A stretch of 64,000 bases of DNA. Source: Aphidius gifuensis. Its lineage: Eukaryota; Arthropoda; Insecta; Hymenoptera; Braconidae. Position 1 is the stretch's first letter; the number at the start of each line of letters is the position of its first letter. The stretch is taken from assembly GCF_014905175.1 (NCBI RefSeq), contig NC_057790.1:12240469-12304468 (forward strand). Direction: 5' to 3'. Below are positions 45,250-56,882 of the stretch, piece by piece. The position numbers and the translations under genes are program-made. The notes under the pieces are model-generated. The model worked only from the letters and a program-made list of their open reading frames with translations. It did not search any database and had not been told where the DNA came from.

Positions 45250-45690
45250 TTTGATGGAATTTTTCTTCCGTGTAAACTCTATTTACCTTATTATACCTTC
45301 TTTGCTTACATACTTAACATATTATACTTATTAACCTTTTTTCCGATAGTAGCCTATCATTTTTCGTTCATGATGCTGTTGGAATCCGAATAGAACACAT
45401 TATTCTAATTAAAGAAGCCAGCGAATATATGTTGATCAAATTTAGTATGATACAGAACATAAGACTTGTCATACGGGTCGGTGACTATGTCTGTAAAATA
45501 CCACGTTTCATTAGAAAGAATATGTGATACAATTTTAATTAAAATAATATTTATTGTGTAATGTGACTTACATTTTAATAAATAATAAAGAATCTGTGTT
45601 ATAAAGAAATTAACCCGTAGAACTCGCTCTATATTATTATTTGAAACTTTGGTTCACTAATTTATAAATATTATGTTCTATGAAGGTTAA
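45250..45690. other. Spacer holding a dispersed 39-bp piece of the RNF216-like tail
   Basis: 45501-45539 (ACGTTTCATTAGAAAGAATA and on) equals 23710-23747. No ORF in the remainder. Confidence 0.5.
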
Positions 45691-46952
45691 CAGTGCCGTA
45701 ACAAGGAATTTTTGCGCCCTGGGCAAAATTATATTTTGCGCCCTATTTTTATCGATATAATATATAAAAAAGAAATCATTTGTTAGGTGTATTTAACAAT
45801 AATATATATAACAAGCAAAACCGCCAGAATATACTGAAATTATTTTATTTTTTAAATAAAAATTGTTGTGGATATTAATATAGAAGACAAAATATTTTAA
45901 AAGTGATACCTATAGATGAAGAATAGATCATTAGAAAATCAAAACAGTTTTTGTCTTCTGGCGTTGTCGCTGGAAAATTCATCTATGATGTCATCGAAGT
46001 CTATTGAAGATACAATCAATTTGGCACAATGATTCTATTGTATTATAGAAACCATTGCAGAGAAATTGATCTAGATAATGAAATAATTTATTTGGTTACA
46101 TCCAATCTTTAGCAACAGTCACCAATAGCTTTTTGATTAATTAATTATGGCAAATGTATCTAGGGAAAGAATGTAACCAAATATATTAATTCCTAGTCTA
46201 AATTAATTCCTTAGCAATATCTCCTATCATAAATTGAAATTATTGTCTAAAATAGCTAACGAATTCATTTAGACTAGGAAATAATATATTTGGTGATACA
46301 TTCTTTCCTCAGCAATATTTGGCAATAGCTTTTTTATTAATTAATTATGGCAAATGTTGCTAAGAAAAGGATGTGACCAAATAAATAAATTCGTAATCTG
46401 AATTAATTTCTCAGCCATTTGCCATAATCATCTCAATTTATGTCAATTAAAAAAAGGATAGGCAAACCTTTGGCATATATAGTCAATACAAGCAGAATAA
46501 AAATCGGTCCATGTTAACCTGCGTTACTGGTTAAGTCGGTTATAGTACGATGTTAGTGATAGGTAGAATTAGGTAGAATTTTAGAGTATAGAGGATCGTG
46601 TCTTGGCCGTTGTCAGAAGAAACAAAAAAAAATTTCAATTCAAATTATTAAGTATATTTTTCATTTTACGTCTTATTTTGCATTTTTAATATTGTTTTAG
46701 CACGATTGTCTCTAAATAACAAATGACAATAATGAGGACGATTAACTTCAAAATTTAGAAAGACAATCATGTTTATGTAATATCTGAATGATCATAAATG
46801 ACAGTAGTCAATTTCTTTCCTGAAAATATAATTTTTTTTTTAATTGTTTAAAAAAGAATATTTTTTTTCTTGTGACGCGCTTCTAAGTGCGCCCCCCTTT
46901 ACACTGCGCCCTGGGCAGTTGCCCCTCTTGCCCACCCCTTGTTACGGCACTG
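45691..46952. mobile_element. Non-autonomous hAT element with perfect 8-bp duplication
   Basis: The ends CAGTGCCGTAACAAGG and CCTTGTTACGGCACTG are perfect 16-bp inverted repeats. TTTGCGCCCTGGGCA-like sub-terminal words follow on each side. The 8-bp target AAGGTTAA is present at 45683-45690 and 46953-46960. An 8-bp duplication and CAG...CTG ends are hAT hallmarks. The interior carries TTAGCAA-type hairpins (46100-46430) and a tRNA-like module. No transposase is encoded. Confidence 0.9.
46480..46620 (+). ncRNA. tRNA-derived module inside the hAT element
   Basis: ACTGGTTAAGTCGGTTATAG (A-box-like), then GGTAGAATTAGGTAGAATTT and GAGGATCGTGTCTTGG where the B box is decayed. It is homologous to the module at 29100-29225, including flanking AATAAAAATC and GTCAAT words. 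Confidence 0.45.
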
Positions 46953-47464
46953 AAGGTTAATATGTTTATATAAAACTGTACAGGTATAAAACTTATTTAT
47001 ACTGCTATATATAGCTACATATAACCTTATAAAGGTATATAAAATTATATATAGTTATATACAATTGTATATAGCTTCATACAATTGTATATAACTATAT
47101 ATAACTTTATATCCCTTTATAACGATCGTTCCTTGGGTAAAAATATCTTCGTATATTCATATACAAGTTTATATACTTTTATAAAACTATATGAAACTTT
47201 ATACAGCTACATATAGAAATATATAGCTTTATATAATTATATATACTTATACACAAATCGTTCACAACTTTGTACACATTTATATATAACTTTATAAAAT
47301 TATATATAGCTGTATGTAACTTTATAAAGTTGTATATAATTATATATAGAGAGTTTAAAAATTCTTTAAATTTTTATATAATTATATAAAATTTTATAAA
47401 ATTTTATAAAGTTATATGTGAATATATAAAGGTATATAAAGGTATATATAAATTTCGTTCCTCT

Positions 47465-47628
47465 GCAGTCCAATTCACAGGGCAAATTTTTTACAATTTA
47501 GGGCTTTTTTTTGCCGGTGATGGCGCTTGTCAAATTTTTTTTATATAGATTCCACATACAAAAGCTCTACAAGCGCCGCCAGTAGAGGAAAAAAGCTCTA
47601 AATTGTAATCCCCTGTGAATTGGACTGC
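47465..47628. mobile_element. MITE family A, complete
   Basis: 164 bp, GCAGTCCAATTCACAGGGCA to CCTGTGAATTGGACTGC. It starts one base after the end of the GAGGAACG element. Confidence 0.9.
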
Positions 47629-47629
47629 G

Positions 47630-48017
47630 GGAACATAGCATTTTCTTGTCTTCGAGCGCTTGACGTGTTATTGCATCCGGACCCTCTGCAATTAAGTATA
47701 GCTTACAAAAAAAAGTATAGATTATATGTATATTTTATAACTTTGTCAATAGTATTTTTTTTTTGTAAAAAAACATTTTTGAAAATTTAAAAAAGAAATT
47801 TTTACTTTTTTGTGTACATAATTACAGATGTCACTACAATCAGACGGAAAGGAACGGATCGATGTACCGAGGGGTGTGAAGCAAAAAAATTTTTTTCATT
47901 ATAAATATTCATTAATTTACATTACAATTGACCATACATATACTCATGCTTTTGTATTATAATAATTTTTCTTGTTTATCAACAAAAGTTAGAAACCTCA
48001 TAATACAATTAATCTCA
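47630..48017. other. Unassigned spacer
   Basis: No gene or paired termini seen; a T/A-rich block at 47750-47810. Confidence 0.45.
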
Positions 48018-48148
48018 GGGGTACGTTCCAAAACCTCCGTTCGGTTCGGTATATCAAGATGGCGGCGATTCTACCCAGCAATTAAGATAGGTACAAAAGT
48101 CCGCCATCTTGATATACCGAACAGAACGGAGGTTTTGGAACGTACCCC
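48018..48148. mobile_element. Small palindromic MITE with GGGGTACGTTCCAAAACCTC ends
   Basis: 131 bp with about 48-bp inverted termini (GGGGTACGTTCCAAAACCTC to TCAAGATGGCGG). The outer word GGGGTACGTTCCAAAA is shared with the larger elements near 62138 and 62561. Confidence 0.85.
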
Positions 48149-48398
48149 AACATAACGACTCTAGTTCGGCAAATAGTTTTTTTTTTTTTTTTTTGCCGCG
48201 AATTCTTAAATTATGTAACGATTTGTAGTCGTTGTGCATACTGCGCAGCCGTAAAGATTCTAAACTGATACCTCCTAGAATTTACTCTGAACAATAATGA
48301 TCTTAGACCTTAGTTGAGTTTTTATTATTGCATGACGTTCAAGCACATTCTCTTGTTCCTCTCTATACTCTCATATAAAAAACAATCGATATGACATC

Positions 48399-51300
48399 TG
48401 ATACGAGACAGGTTTATTTTAGTTTTTATAAAATAATTTAATTGAACTTAAAACAAAATAAATATTAAATTATTTAAAAACAACAAATAAACTAATCGGT
48501 AAACAATATTTTTAAAGTCCTCTATTTTGTTATTCCCAACCGGGTAACAGGATTAGAGGTAAATGTGCGTAGTTTTATTATTAAAGATGTTATATACGTG
48601 AATATCCAAAATTTTAGAAGGCGTTGTCAATCTGGATGGTCAACCTTGTAGATATGAAATAACTTGATGATAATCACTTGAAGATAAAAGTGGCGTCAAA
48701 ATTAATTAATTAACAACACAAATCGAAGTAAATTATATTTTAAATATTAAACGGTTTATTTGTAGATTACATGATTTAAATATATGCCGAAAAGAAGGTA
48801 GATGTTACCTTAATAATTATTTATTTACGAGAGCAATTGTTTCTGAAAATACATAGGCTTTTATAGGACTGGTAACAAGAATGTTTTATGGTAGGAACAC
48901 TTCTTGACCAATCATTACAAACGATTCTCATGATACTCAGCAATTAATTATTGCTGACTTATTTTAGCTTCGCTTCAACGGATGTAGAATATTGTATTTT
49001 TATTAAAAGAAAAAGAAAAAGATTATGGTATTTTACACTTTGACAAAATGCTGAATAAATTATTAATAAAATGAATATAAAATATCGGATTACATCCGGT
49101 GAAGTTTGGATAATGTGAACAATCGTGATCATATAAGCAAATACGTCACAACTCCCCCCAAAAAAAAGTCGATGACAGTCTGTAAAAACGACTGCAACGA
49201 ATTAAGAAAAGAAAAAATAAAAGATTTTATTTATTATACCATGATTATTAAAATATATATATAGCCCTTTTTAAATATTATTATTTTTTTATCTTTAATA
49301 TCTTATATTATTTTTATATATTTTTTTACTATTTCCTTGATTCTACTTTAATTATATCTGAATTTAAAATTGATTTAAAATATTAATATTTATTTGTTTA
49401 TTGAAATATTTTTTTTTTTTTTTTTTTTTTTTTGATTAATTATTGAATTTATATTTAAATTTGAATTTAAAATTTTTCATTTAATAAATAACGATTAATT
49501 ATTTATTTATTACTATCTATATCAAAATTTCAGAAAAATAAATTGCTAATGATTTTATTGCGATTAAATATTAATTCTATTCTTTAAAAAATCAGGTGTA
49601 TATTTTATTTGAGCGAAGTTGAGAACTTCCTGGTCTTTGATCATCTGCTCTACTTGTAGTCGACTGCAATTGTAACTGATTCTCTAACTTCGTTGTAGGT
49701 GCATGTTGACTTGATGTTGTTCTCTTCTTTATTTACTTTCTCTTTCCATTTTTCTGACGGCTATCATTGAATTAATTGCAGTATTACGGTGTTGCCATTT
49801 ATACCACATAATATATCCTCCTGCCCCCGAAAAATTCGCATCCTGCGAACTCTTCTTTCACTTACCCCTTTTCCGCGTATTACAAACCCATATACTCTCT
49901 ACCCGATTCTTACAAGAATTATAATATTTTTCATTAATTTTTAATCTCCCTCTACTAGGTCTTTTCCCTTCATCAAATTTTGCAATAATATTTTTAATCC
50001 CCTCAATGATTTTAATTTTAGTCTCATTAATAATTTTACTTTTAATAGTATTTGATTTTAATTTTTTATCACTCATTGAATACCCTTGCAACTCACTTAT
50101 TTTAACACTCACAGAATGATTTATTTCTTTGTTTTTAAACACTTTAATAATTTCTTTGCTTTTTATTTTTCTTTGAATCACTGCATCGATATCTGTGTTA
50201 TCACTCACTTCATCATTTTCGTCACTGCTTTTATTATTTTTCGCTTTATTTATTTTTATATCATTAGTATTAACACCTTTGCACTTTACTAATTTTTTAT
50301 TAACTTTATTGTGAACATTATTTTTAAAACTTTTTATATTCTTGCAATCATCATCATATTTTGTCTCGTTGACATACACATTATTATTATTATTATTATC
50401 TATTATTTCGTCGTCGTAGATTATCATATTGTCGATAATATTATTTTCGTTACTTTGTGCGTAACATATATTTATTTCATTTATTTCATCGTAGATTATT
50501 TCATTATTTATTATTTTCTCGTCGTCGATTATATTATTCATTTCATCAAAAATTATACTATTATTTATTCTTTTCTCGTCGTCGATTATATTATTATTTA
50601 TTTCATCGTCGAATAATGTATGTATATCTTCTTCGTACATCATATTGTTTTGATTACCTTCATTATTAGTTTCTTTAATAAATTCGCAATTTTTAATTGA
50701 ATCCAGTGCGTTTCTGGTTGTACTGATTAAATTTCTATCGTTTTTTCTTGTTTTATTAATTGGTTCATAATAATCATAAGCAGTATTTCTTGACGTTGAT
50801 GGTTGTGGATTTATCGTATAATTTTTATTCTCAACTTTATTTTTATTTTCACCTTTAAACACATTTGGTTTTTTATAATAAACAAAGAGCATATTGTAAT
50901 GTTTTCGACATCGAGTAATTTCATCTTGGAATGTTCTCCCATTAAACATTTTTTTTTTTTTTTTTTTTTTTATATTTTTATTAAATTTTAAAATGATTGT
51001 ATTAAATTTTGCATCGAATTTTTAATTGAAAATTAATTTTGTGTGACTCCCGCAAAATTAAAATTTTGATTTTATTTCACTTTAATTTGGTGTAAAAAAA
51101 AATTATAAAAACAATACTCCACTTTTATAAAAATCTACGTTTCACATTTGTATATCCCACTTCTGACACCAAAATTGATACGAGACAGGTTTATTTTAGT
51201 TTTTATAAAATAATTTAATTGAACTTAAAACAAAATAAATATTAAATTATTTAAAAACAACAAATAAACTAATCGGTAAACAATATTTTTAAAGTCCTCT

Positions 51301-51927
51301 ATTTTGTTATTCCCAACCGGGTAACAGGATTAGAGGTAAATGTGCGTAGTTTTATTATTAAAGATGTTATATACGTGAATATCCAAAATTTTAGAAGGCG
51401 TTGTCAATCTGGATGGTCAACCTTGTAGATATGAAATAACTTGATGATAATCACTTGAAGATAAAAGTGGCGTCAAAATTAATTAATTAACAACACAAAT
51501 CGAAGTAAATTATATTTTAAATATTAAACGGTTTATTTGTAGATTACATGATTTAAATATATGCCGAAAAGAAGGTAGATGTTACCTTAATAATTATTTA
51601 TTTACGAGAGCAATTTTTTCTGAAAATACATAGGCTTTTATAGGACTGGTAACAAGAATGTTTTATGGTAGGAACACTTCTTGACCAATCATTACAAACG
51701 ATTCTCATGATACTCAGCAATTAATTATTGCTGACTTATTTTAGCTTCGCTTCAACGGATGTAGAATATTGTATTTTTATTAAAAGAAAAAGAAAAAGAT
51801 TATGGTATTTTACACTTTGACAAAATGCTGAATAAATTATTAATAAAATGAATATAAAATATCGGATTACATCCGGTGAAGTTTGGATAATGTGAACAAT
51901 CGTGATCATATAAGCAAATACGTCACA
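48399..51927 (-). mobile_element. Young non-autonomous LTR retrotransposon, complete
   Basis: Two 752-bp LTRs (48399-49150 and 51176-51927) differ, by eye, at one base. The 4-bp duplication CATC lies at 48395-48398 and 51928-51931. On the complement the element runs from 51927: LTR starting TGTGACGTATTTGC, then a primer-binding site TGGTGTCAGAAGTGGGA. The internal 2.0 kb follows, with a polypurine tract containing TTGGGGGGAG before the second LTR at 49150. It lacks RT, protease and integrase and has a single long ORF. The near-identity of the LTRs shows very recent insertion. Confidence 0.95.
49858..50949 (-). CDS. Single ORF of the LTR element, Asn/Asp/Ile-rich 363-residue protein
   Basis: ATG at 50949, directly after an A-rich leader, to a stop at 49858. 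The N-terminus MFNGRTFQDEITRCRKHYNM is followed by an extended acidic middle with repeated NNIIDDEKIINN-type blocks. A basic C-terminal third follows (KLKSNTIKSKIINETKIKII; KRPSRGRLKINEKYYNSCKN; IWVCNTRKRGK). The middle repeats coincide with GATGATGAA/ATTATA-type DNA repeats, so it has grown by slippage. There is no zinc knuckle, capsid or enzyme signature that I recognise. It is uninterrupted in a very young element, so it may be translated; a Gag-like or packaging role is only inference. Confidence 0.6.
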   Translation of the reverse strand: MFNGRTFQDEITRCRKHYNMLFVYYKKPNVFKGENKNKVENKNYTINPQPSTSRNTAYDYYEPINKTRKNDRNLISTTRNALDSIKNCEFIKETNNEGNQNNMMYEEDIHTLFDDEINNNIIDDEKRINNSIIFDEMNNIIDDEKIINNEIIYDEINEINICYAQSNENNIIDNMIIYDDEIIDNNNNNNVYVNETKYDDDCKNIKSFKNNVHNKVNKKLVKCKGVNTNDIKINKAKNNKSSDENDEVSDNTDIDAVIQRKIKSKEIIKVFKNKEINHSVSVKISELQGYSMSDKKLKSNTIKSKIINETKIKIIEGIKNIIAKFDEGKRPSRGRLKINEKYYNSCKNRVESIWVCNTRKRGK

Positions 51928-52280
51928 CATCTTATGATATTATTCAATTATTCGTATAAACTCCCAAAATTTGTGCATAACCTGGAAAAAAATACTCGCG
52001 AGAACCAGTTTTCTTCGTATTTTCATTTTTAAGCGGTCTAAAATGGCGCGATTTTTTCCCTTGTGAGTGTAATTATAAGAAAACTGATATTTGGCAACAT
52101 CGCAATTTTGGCCCTTTTCATATATAGTTATATTTATACATTGACACAAGTGTTTTTTGTAATATTGCAACAATCGTATATTATCGAGTGGCTTTCCACA
52201 CACAGTTCGTTTTTTTTCTATACTACTGAAATAAATGCCAAGCACGCGCCTAATTTGCCTTCTGAAAAATGTATCAATCA
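51928..52280. other. Unassigned spacer with a doubtful ORF
   Basis: A 113-codon minus-strand frame (51940-52281; FFRRQIRRVLGIYFSSIE) overlaps a plus-strand frame and the edge of an inverted arm. I cannot assign it and doubt it is a gene. Confidence 0.3.
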
Positions 52281-52649
52281 TATTAGTCTGGTCAAAATCT
52301 TTCCAACTTGGGGAAGTTTTAAGTTTTTTAAAACAAAAAATATAGGGGTATGTAATCGGGGCTCGCGAATCGAATGGTGGGGTTTAAAATTTGATAGGGA
52401 CAAGGGAAAGGGTTAAAAAAAAATAATTAAATATAAAAAAGTCAATAACACGTTTCCCGTTAGACTTAGAGTAAAATGTTTCAAGTAAAAGTTGTAGATA
52501 ATAAGATTTTAGGGGGGGTAGTTCCTATAAGTTTTGTTGTTTTAACCGACCGCTACGCGTAATTAATTTTTGAAGTTTGTGATTTTCTATTAAATCGTTA
52601 CCCCTCACGTGTCCCCACCCAAAACCCCCATGCGCGAGAGCGATAGATC

Positions 52650-53090
52650 CTTTATAAAAAAGGACAAGACACTTTCAGTTAACTTCACGTGGCAACGTTT
52701 ATTCGTCATTCTATTGGCTGACGCTGTCGACACATCCATTTTCATTATAGTTAGTCACACACATACACGTTATACGTTAGATACATTCAATAAATCGATA
52801 TATTTAAAATAGTGGCTAAGTTAATTTAATAGTTATGAACACTATTGAGTACATTGTAAACAAAATAATAGAAGAATACCTTGCCTCATTGTCACAGATG
52901 CAATAATGTCAAAGTATACTTTATTTATTTATGAAATATTTTCAATAAAAGTGTTATTTGAGTATGTTATTAAAACATTAACCAGATGCAACAATTAAAT
53001 CAATGTCAAGTGTCATTTTATTCGGTGTTAACATGTTGTTCCAACTATTAATACATCAACAACAGCATATACAACATTAAAATGGTCAAA
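52650..53090. other. Spacer inside the inverted-arm structure
   Basis: No supported gene; a 67-codon frame at 52609-52812 begins in the arm and has no recognisable features. Confidence 0.4.
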
Positions 53091-53096
53091 ACTTAA

Positions 53097-53732
53097 GGGA
53101 GAACGGTACGTATCATATCAACCAAAAGTTTTGTCCATGAGCTCTTTTTTTTGCCTGTACCAAAACCAGTCGCTGACGTGAAAACTTTTGATTTTTTTTA
53201 CCCACACAATATTCAAAAAAAATTCACACATACACAACAAAAGCGATTTGGCAACGTTTGATCTAAGTAGACACGTGTTTCAGAGACGCAGTCGATAATA
53301 TACCATCAAATTTATAACACGAATCCGATGCGTAGTTGCCATATTTTTGTTGACAAGAAAAAAAAAATGATAAAATTAGCGTTTTTTTTTTTTTAATTGC
53401 TATTTTTTATAAACAATAAGATAGTAACTGACAAAACTAAAACTGTCCATCTGCTCTAAATAATTTCATTTACTCATATTCACAAAAAAACACTATACAA
53501 AATAATTCCGATCTATACTTTTTTTTGCAATAACTACTGTTTTGGAGGGTCATTTTTTCATTACTCCATAAGAGCCCATGTTAAATTTTTTTTTTTATAA
53601 ACATTATAACTCTTTAACTAACTCTGTTAGAGACTTAGAAGTTTGTTTTAATAGATTCATCATAATTTTAACTATCTAAAAACGCAATAAAAAAAGAAGT
53701 TTATAATTTCCTTCAATGGGAGCCGTTCTCCC
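53097..53732. mobile_element. Element flanked by TTAA with GGGAGAACGG ends
   Basis: GGGAGAACGG (53097) and CCGTTCTCCC (53732) are inverted and flanked by TTAA. The termini are short and the interior is AT-rich without ORF. Together with 44063-44644 this is the second TTAA-flanked insertion here. Confidence 0.6.
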
Positions 53733-53739
53733 TTAATTG

Positions 53740-54305
53740 AAAATATTATTAAATCAAATACATTTGATAAATAATTTAGTAAACTTAAAGCAACGTTTGG
53801 TATAAATATCAGTAATGCTATCAGTTGATAAAAAATTAAGATAGGTTATAATTTGTCGAAAAACATGAATGAGAAAGTGATAAATATTTACATACATACA
53901 ATGAGTAAAATGGAGCCAAAATAATGGTCAAATTGTATTGATTGATTCGATAATCATTGAATAACACCATCAGCATCAATAATACAATTTGGAACAAAAA
54001 AGCTGGGATCCACATAATAGTTTTTTTTTAAAACGAATAATAGAAAGTCAAAGTTGAGTGCCCGAAGGGCACGATCTACACGTCATTTTTTGATTTTCCT
54101 TTAACATCACATGTTGATTAACATTATGCAATTATTGAAATTATCTATTGAAATAAAACTTTATAGATATTAATGATTTAAGTGAAAGATAAAAAACTGT
54201 CACTCATTTAGAATTGATATTAATGGAATTGATATAGAATATTCGCACTGAATATCGGAATATTTATCATGATATGCATATTTCTTTTTGTTTATGTATT
54301 TATAT
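53740..54305. other. Unassigned spacer
   Basis: No gene or repeat pair detected. Confidence 0.4.
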
Positions 54306-54309
54306 ATAT

Positions 54310-55396
54310 ACACTGAGAGAAATATTAACTAAGAATTACAAACGTAAAAGAAAAAAATACAAAATAAATAGTAAAAACTGCGTTCCCCCGTCATTTATAA
54401 GAATTATTCGTATATTGATAGATAATTTTTACAATAAAATTATGTAAAAAATCTGGCCATTGACTATATACACTACTAAGCCATAAAATTTACACAATTT
54501 TATTGTAATTTCTGTTTAAAAAAATGACTAAATTCACGACACTCACAAGTAAAATCTAGCAGACTGAGAATTTACCCACTACCGGTTTTAGAATTTACTA
54601 AATTTTATTACAAATTTTATTTAAAAGTTGGACATTTTTTGTGTTAAGTTGGGCAGTTTGTGCTAGATTCACGGAGAATAGCAATCAATTCCCGGCAACA
54701 TTTTTTCTTTTCTGTTTACACGCTCAAAACTCGAAAACTAATTGTTAAATAGAAAAAAGTTATTCTTGATAAATTGTTTAGAAATAAATAACTAATAATA
54801 AACCTCGCTTAACCCCATACCTAGCTTCAACAGATAAGGCTGTAGAAATGCTTGAAATTACATGACAGTTCAATCATTTGTTCAATCGGTCGGCCATCTT
54901 TGTGTTATTTCGTCCCACAAACAGAATTTTTACAAAGCTATATAGTAAAAAATATTTAAGTCTATGCTAACTTTTATATGTCTACATGATAATTTTTATT
55001 ATATATATAAGAATATTTATTAAATTGTGCAGTATTTTTTATTCAACCATATAATAATTTTTATTGTTTTCACAAAACATGTATGTCTTTATTTTAATTA
55101 ACTCATAACTCATTATCTAAGAGATTAATCAAAAAAAGTAATTCTTTATAAATTGTTTAGAATTGAATTTTCAATAATAAACTTCACTCAACCCCATGTC
55201 TATCTGCAATAGATAACGATGTATAGAGGCTTGAAGTAACCCAACAATTTTTTGACATTTTACACATTTTACATAATTTTATTGTAGGATTCCGACTCTC
55301 GCGGCCAGTCCCAGAATTAAAACAAAAATTACAAAGTACTATAGTAATTTCTATCCAACCATGATTTTAATTTTTAGTTAAAATTTCTCTCAGTGT
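54310..55396. mobile_element. Element with ACACTGAGAGAAAT termini, 1.09 kb
   Basis: ACACTGAGAGAAATATTAAC and GTTAAAATTTCTCTCAGTGT are the ends. The ACACnGAG(A)n pattern resembles the 28742-35232 element. Inner related words (AATTTACxxxATTTTATTG) recur. No ORF. Confidence 0.7.
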
Positions 55397-55572
55397 ATGT
55401 ACAGTTAATTGAAAAAGGCTACTGATACAATAACAAACTCAAAGTATGTAAATGCATATCTGATTATTATATGTTTATAAAAAAACATACAAAAAAACGT
55501 AACCATTCCGAACATATGACATCGACATTCAAGTTAAATAAAAACGACCGCGCAAGCGGGTGCTCAGTCTCG

Positions 55573-56878
55573 TATATAAAAAAAAGAGATAGTGTTATTT
55601 CGACCCGACGCTACCCGACTGTACCCGACTCGACGCACATACACACACACAACTATTGTATTTACGCGCACTGTGATAGTATTAGTGATATACACTTTTA
55701 AATTCGATTTCAGGCAATTTTCTTATTTCTCGCATTGTCGGCCCGGAATAACAACAAACAGGAATTGTTAATAAAAAAAAAAACTTAACAAATGGCTCCA
55801 ATATTCAAAAATGCATCAATTTTGAAAATTTTTTTTTCATCGTGTTAATGATTACATGCACTATCGTATGCTAATAAAAATACTATCATTTCTATTTTCT
55901 CATGACACGTAATTATTTTTGAGATAAAAGAGGTGGTTTTTTCGCGAAAATGTCTATATCGTATAATTTTTTTATTCGCCACCCCTTTTCCCCCAAAAAT
56001 AATTACACGTCGCGAAAAGGATAGAAAAAAAAATATTTTTGCCGGAGAAATATCAAATAACTCTTTAAATAATTGACCGAAAAATAAAATAAAAACACGA
56101 AAATTTTCTTTGATTTATGTACATTAATTTCGACATATAGCATTTTCGCGAAATAACGACCCCTTTTCCCCTGAAAATAATTACGCGTCGCAAAAAGAAT
56201 AAAAAAAAAAATATTTTTGTCGAAGAAATATCAAATAACTCTTTAAATAATTGACCAAAAAATAAAATAAAAACGGGAAAATTTTCTTTAATTGTATTAC
56301 ATTAATTTCATTGTAGGGCATTTTCACGAAAAAACCAACCCTTTTATCTCAAAAATAATTACGCGTCGCGAAAAGAATTAAAAAAAAAAATATTTTTGCC
56401 GGAGAAATCGTGAATAATTTGTTAAATAATCAACGAAAAAATAAAATAAGAACGGGAAAATTTTCTTTGATTGTAGTAGATTAATTTCGTCTTGGGGCAT
56501 TTTCGCGAAAAAACCACCTCTTTTATCTCAAAAATAATTACGTGTCATGAGAAAATAGAAATGATAGTATTTTTATTAGCATACGATAGTGCATGTAATC
56601 ATTAACACGATGAAAAAGAAATTTTCAAAATTGATGCATTTTTGAATATTGGAGCCATTTGTTAAGTTTTTTTTTTTATTAACAATTCCTGTTTGTTGTT
56701 ATTCCGGGCCGACAACGCGAGAAATAAGAAAATTGCCTGAAATCGAATTTAAAAGTGTATATCACTAATACTATCACAGTGCGCGTAAATACAATAGTTG
56801 TGTGTGTGTATGTGCGTCGAGTCGGGTACAGTCGGGCAGCGTCGGGTCGAAATAACACTATCTCTTTTTTTTATATAT
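55573..56878. mobile_element. Foldback element, 1.3 kb, with three tandem inner units
   Basis: TATATAAAAAAAAGAGATAG (left) pairs with its complement at the right end. Arms of about 400 bp include TACCCGACTGTACCCGACTC and GGAATAACAACAAACAGGAA. The centre has units of about 180 bp with AATAATTACGCGTCGCGAAA, ATATTTTTGCCGGAGAAAT and AAAATTTTCTTTGAT. Confidence 0.85.
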
Positions 56879-56882
56879 CTAT

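Larger units (their letters stand above)
43713..47463. mobile_element. Candidate 3.75-kb element with GAGGAACGAAATTTATATAT ends
   Basis: GAGGAACGAAATTTATATAT at 43713 pairs with ATATATAAATTTCGTTCCTC ending 47463. Both flanks (43713-43965 and 46965-47463) consist of TTTATATAAC/GTTATATA-type short words. Inside are a TTAA-flanked element, a tRNA-like relic and a hAT element. Confidence 0.55.

Noticed and set aside
50086..50669. Plus-strand ORFs rich in Ile, Tyr and Phe resembling membrane proteins
   Set aside because: They are antisense shadows of the Asn/Asp/Ile-rich minus-strand ORF of the LTR element.
52063..52416. 117-codon plus-strand ORF
   Set aside because: It overlaps a minus-strand ORF and the inverted arm; the second arm does not keep the frame, and no family features are visible.
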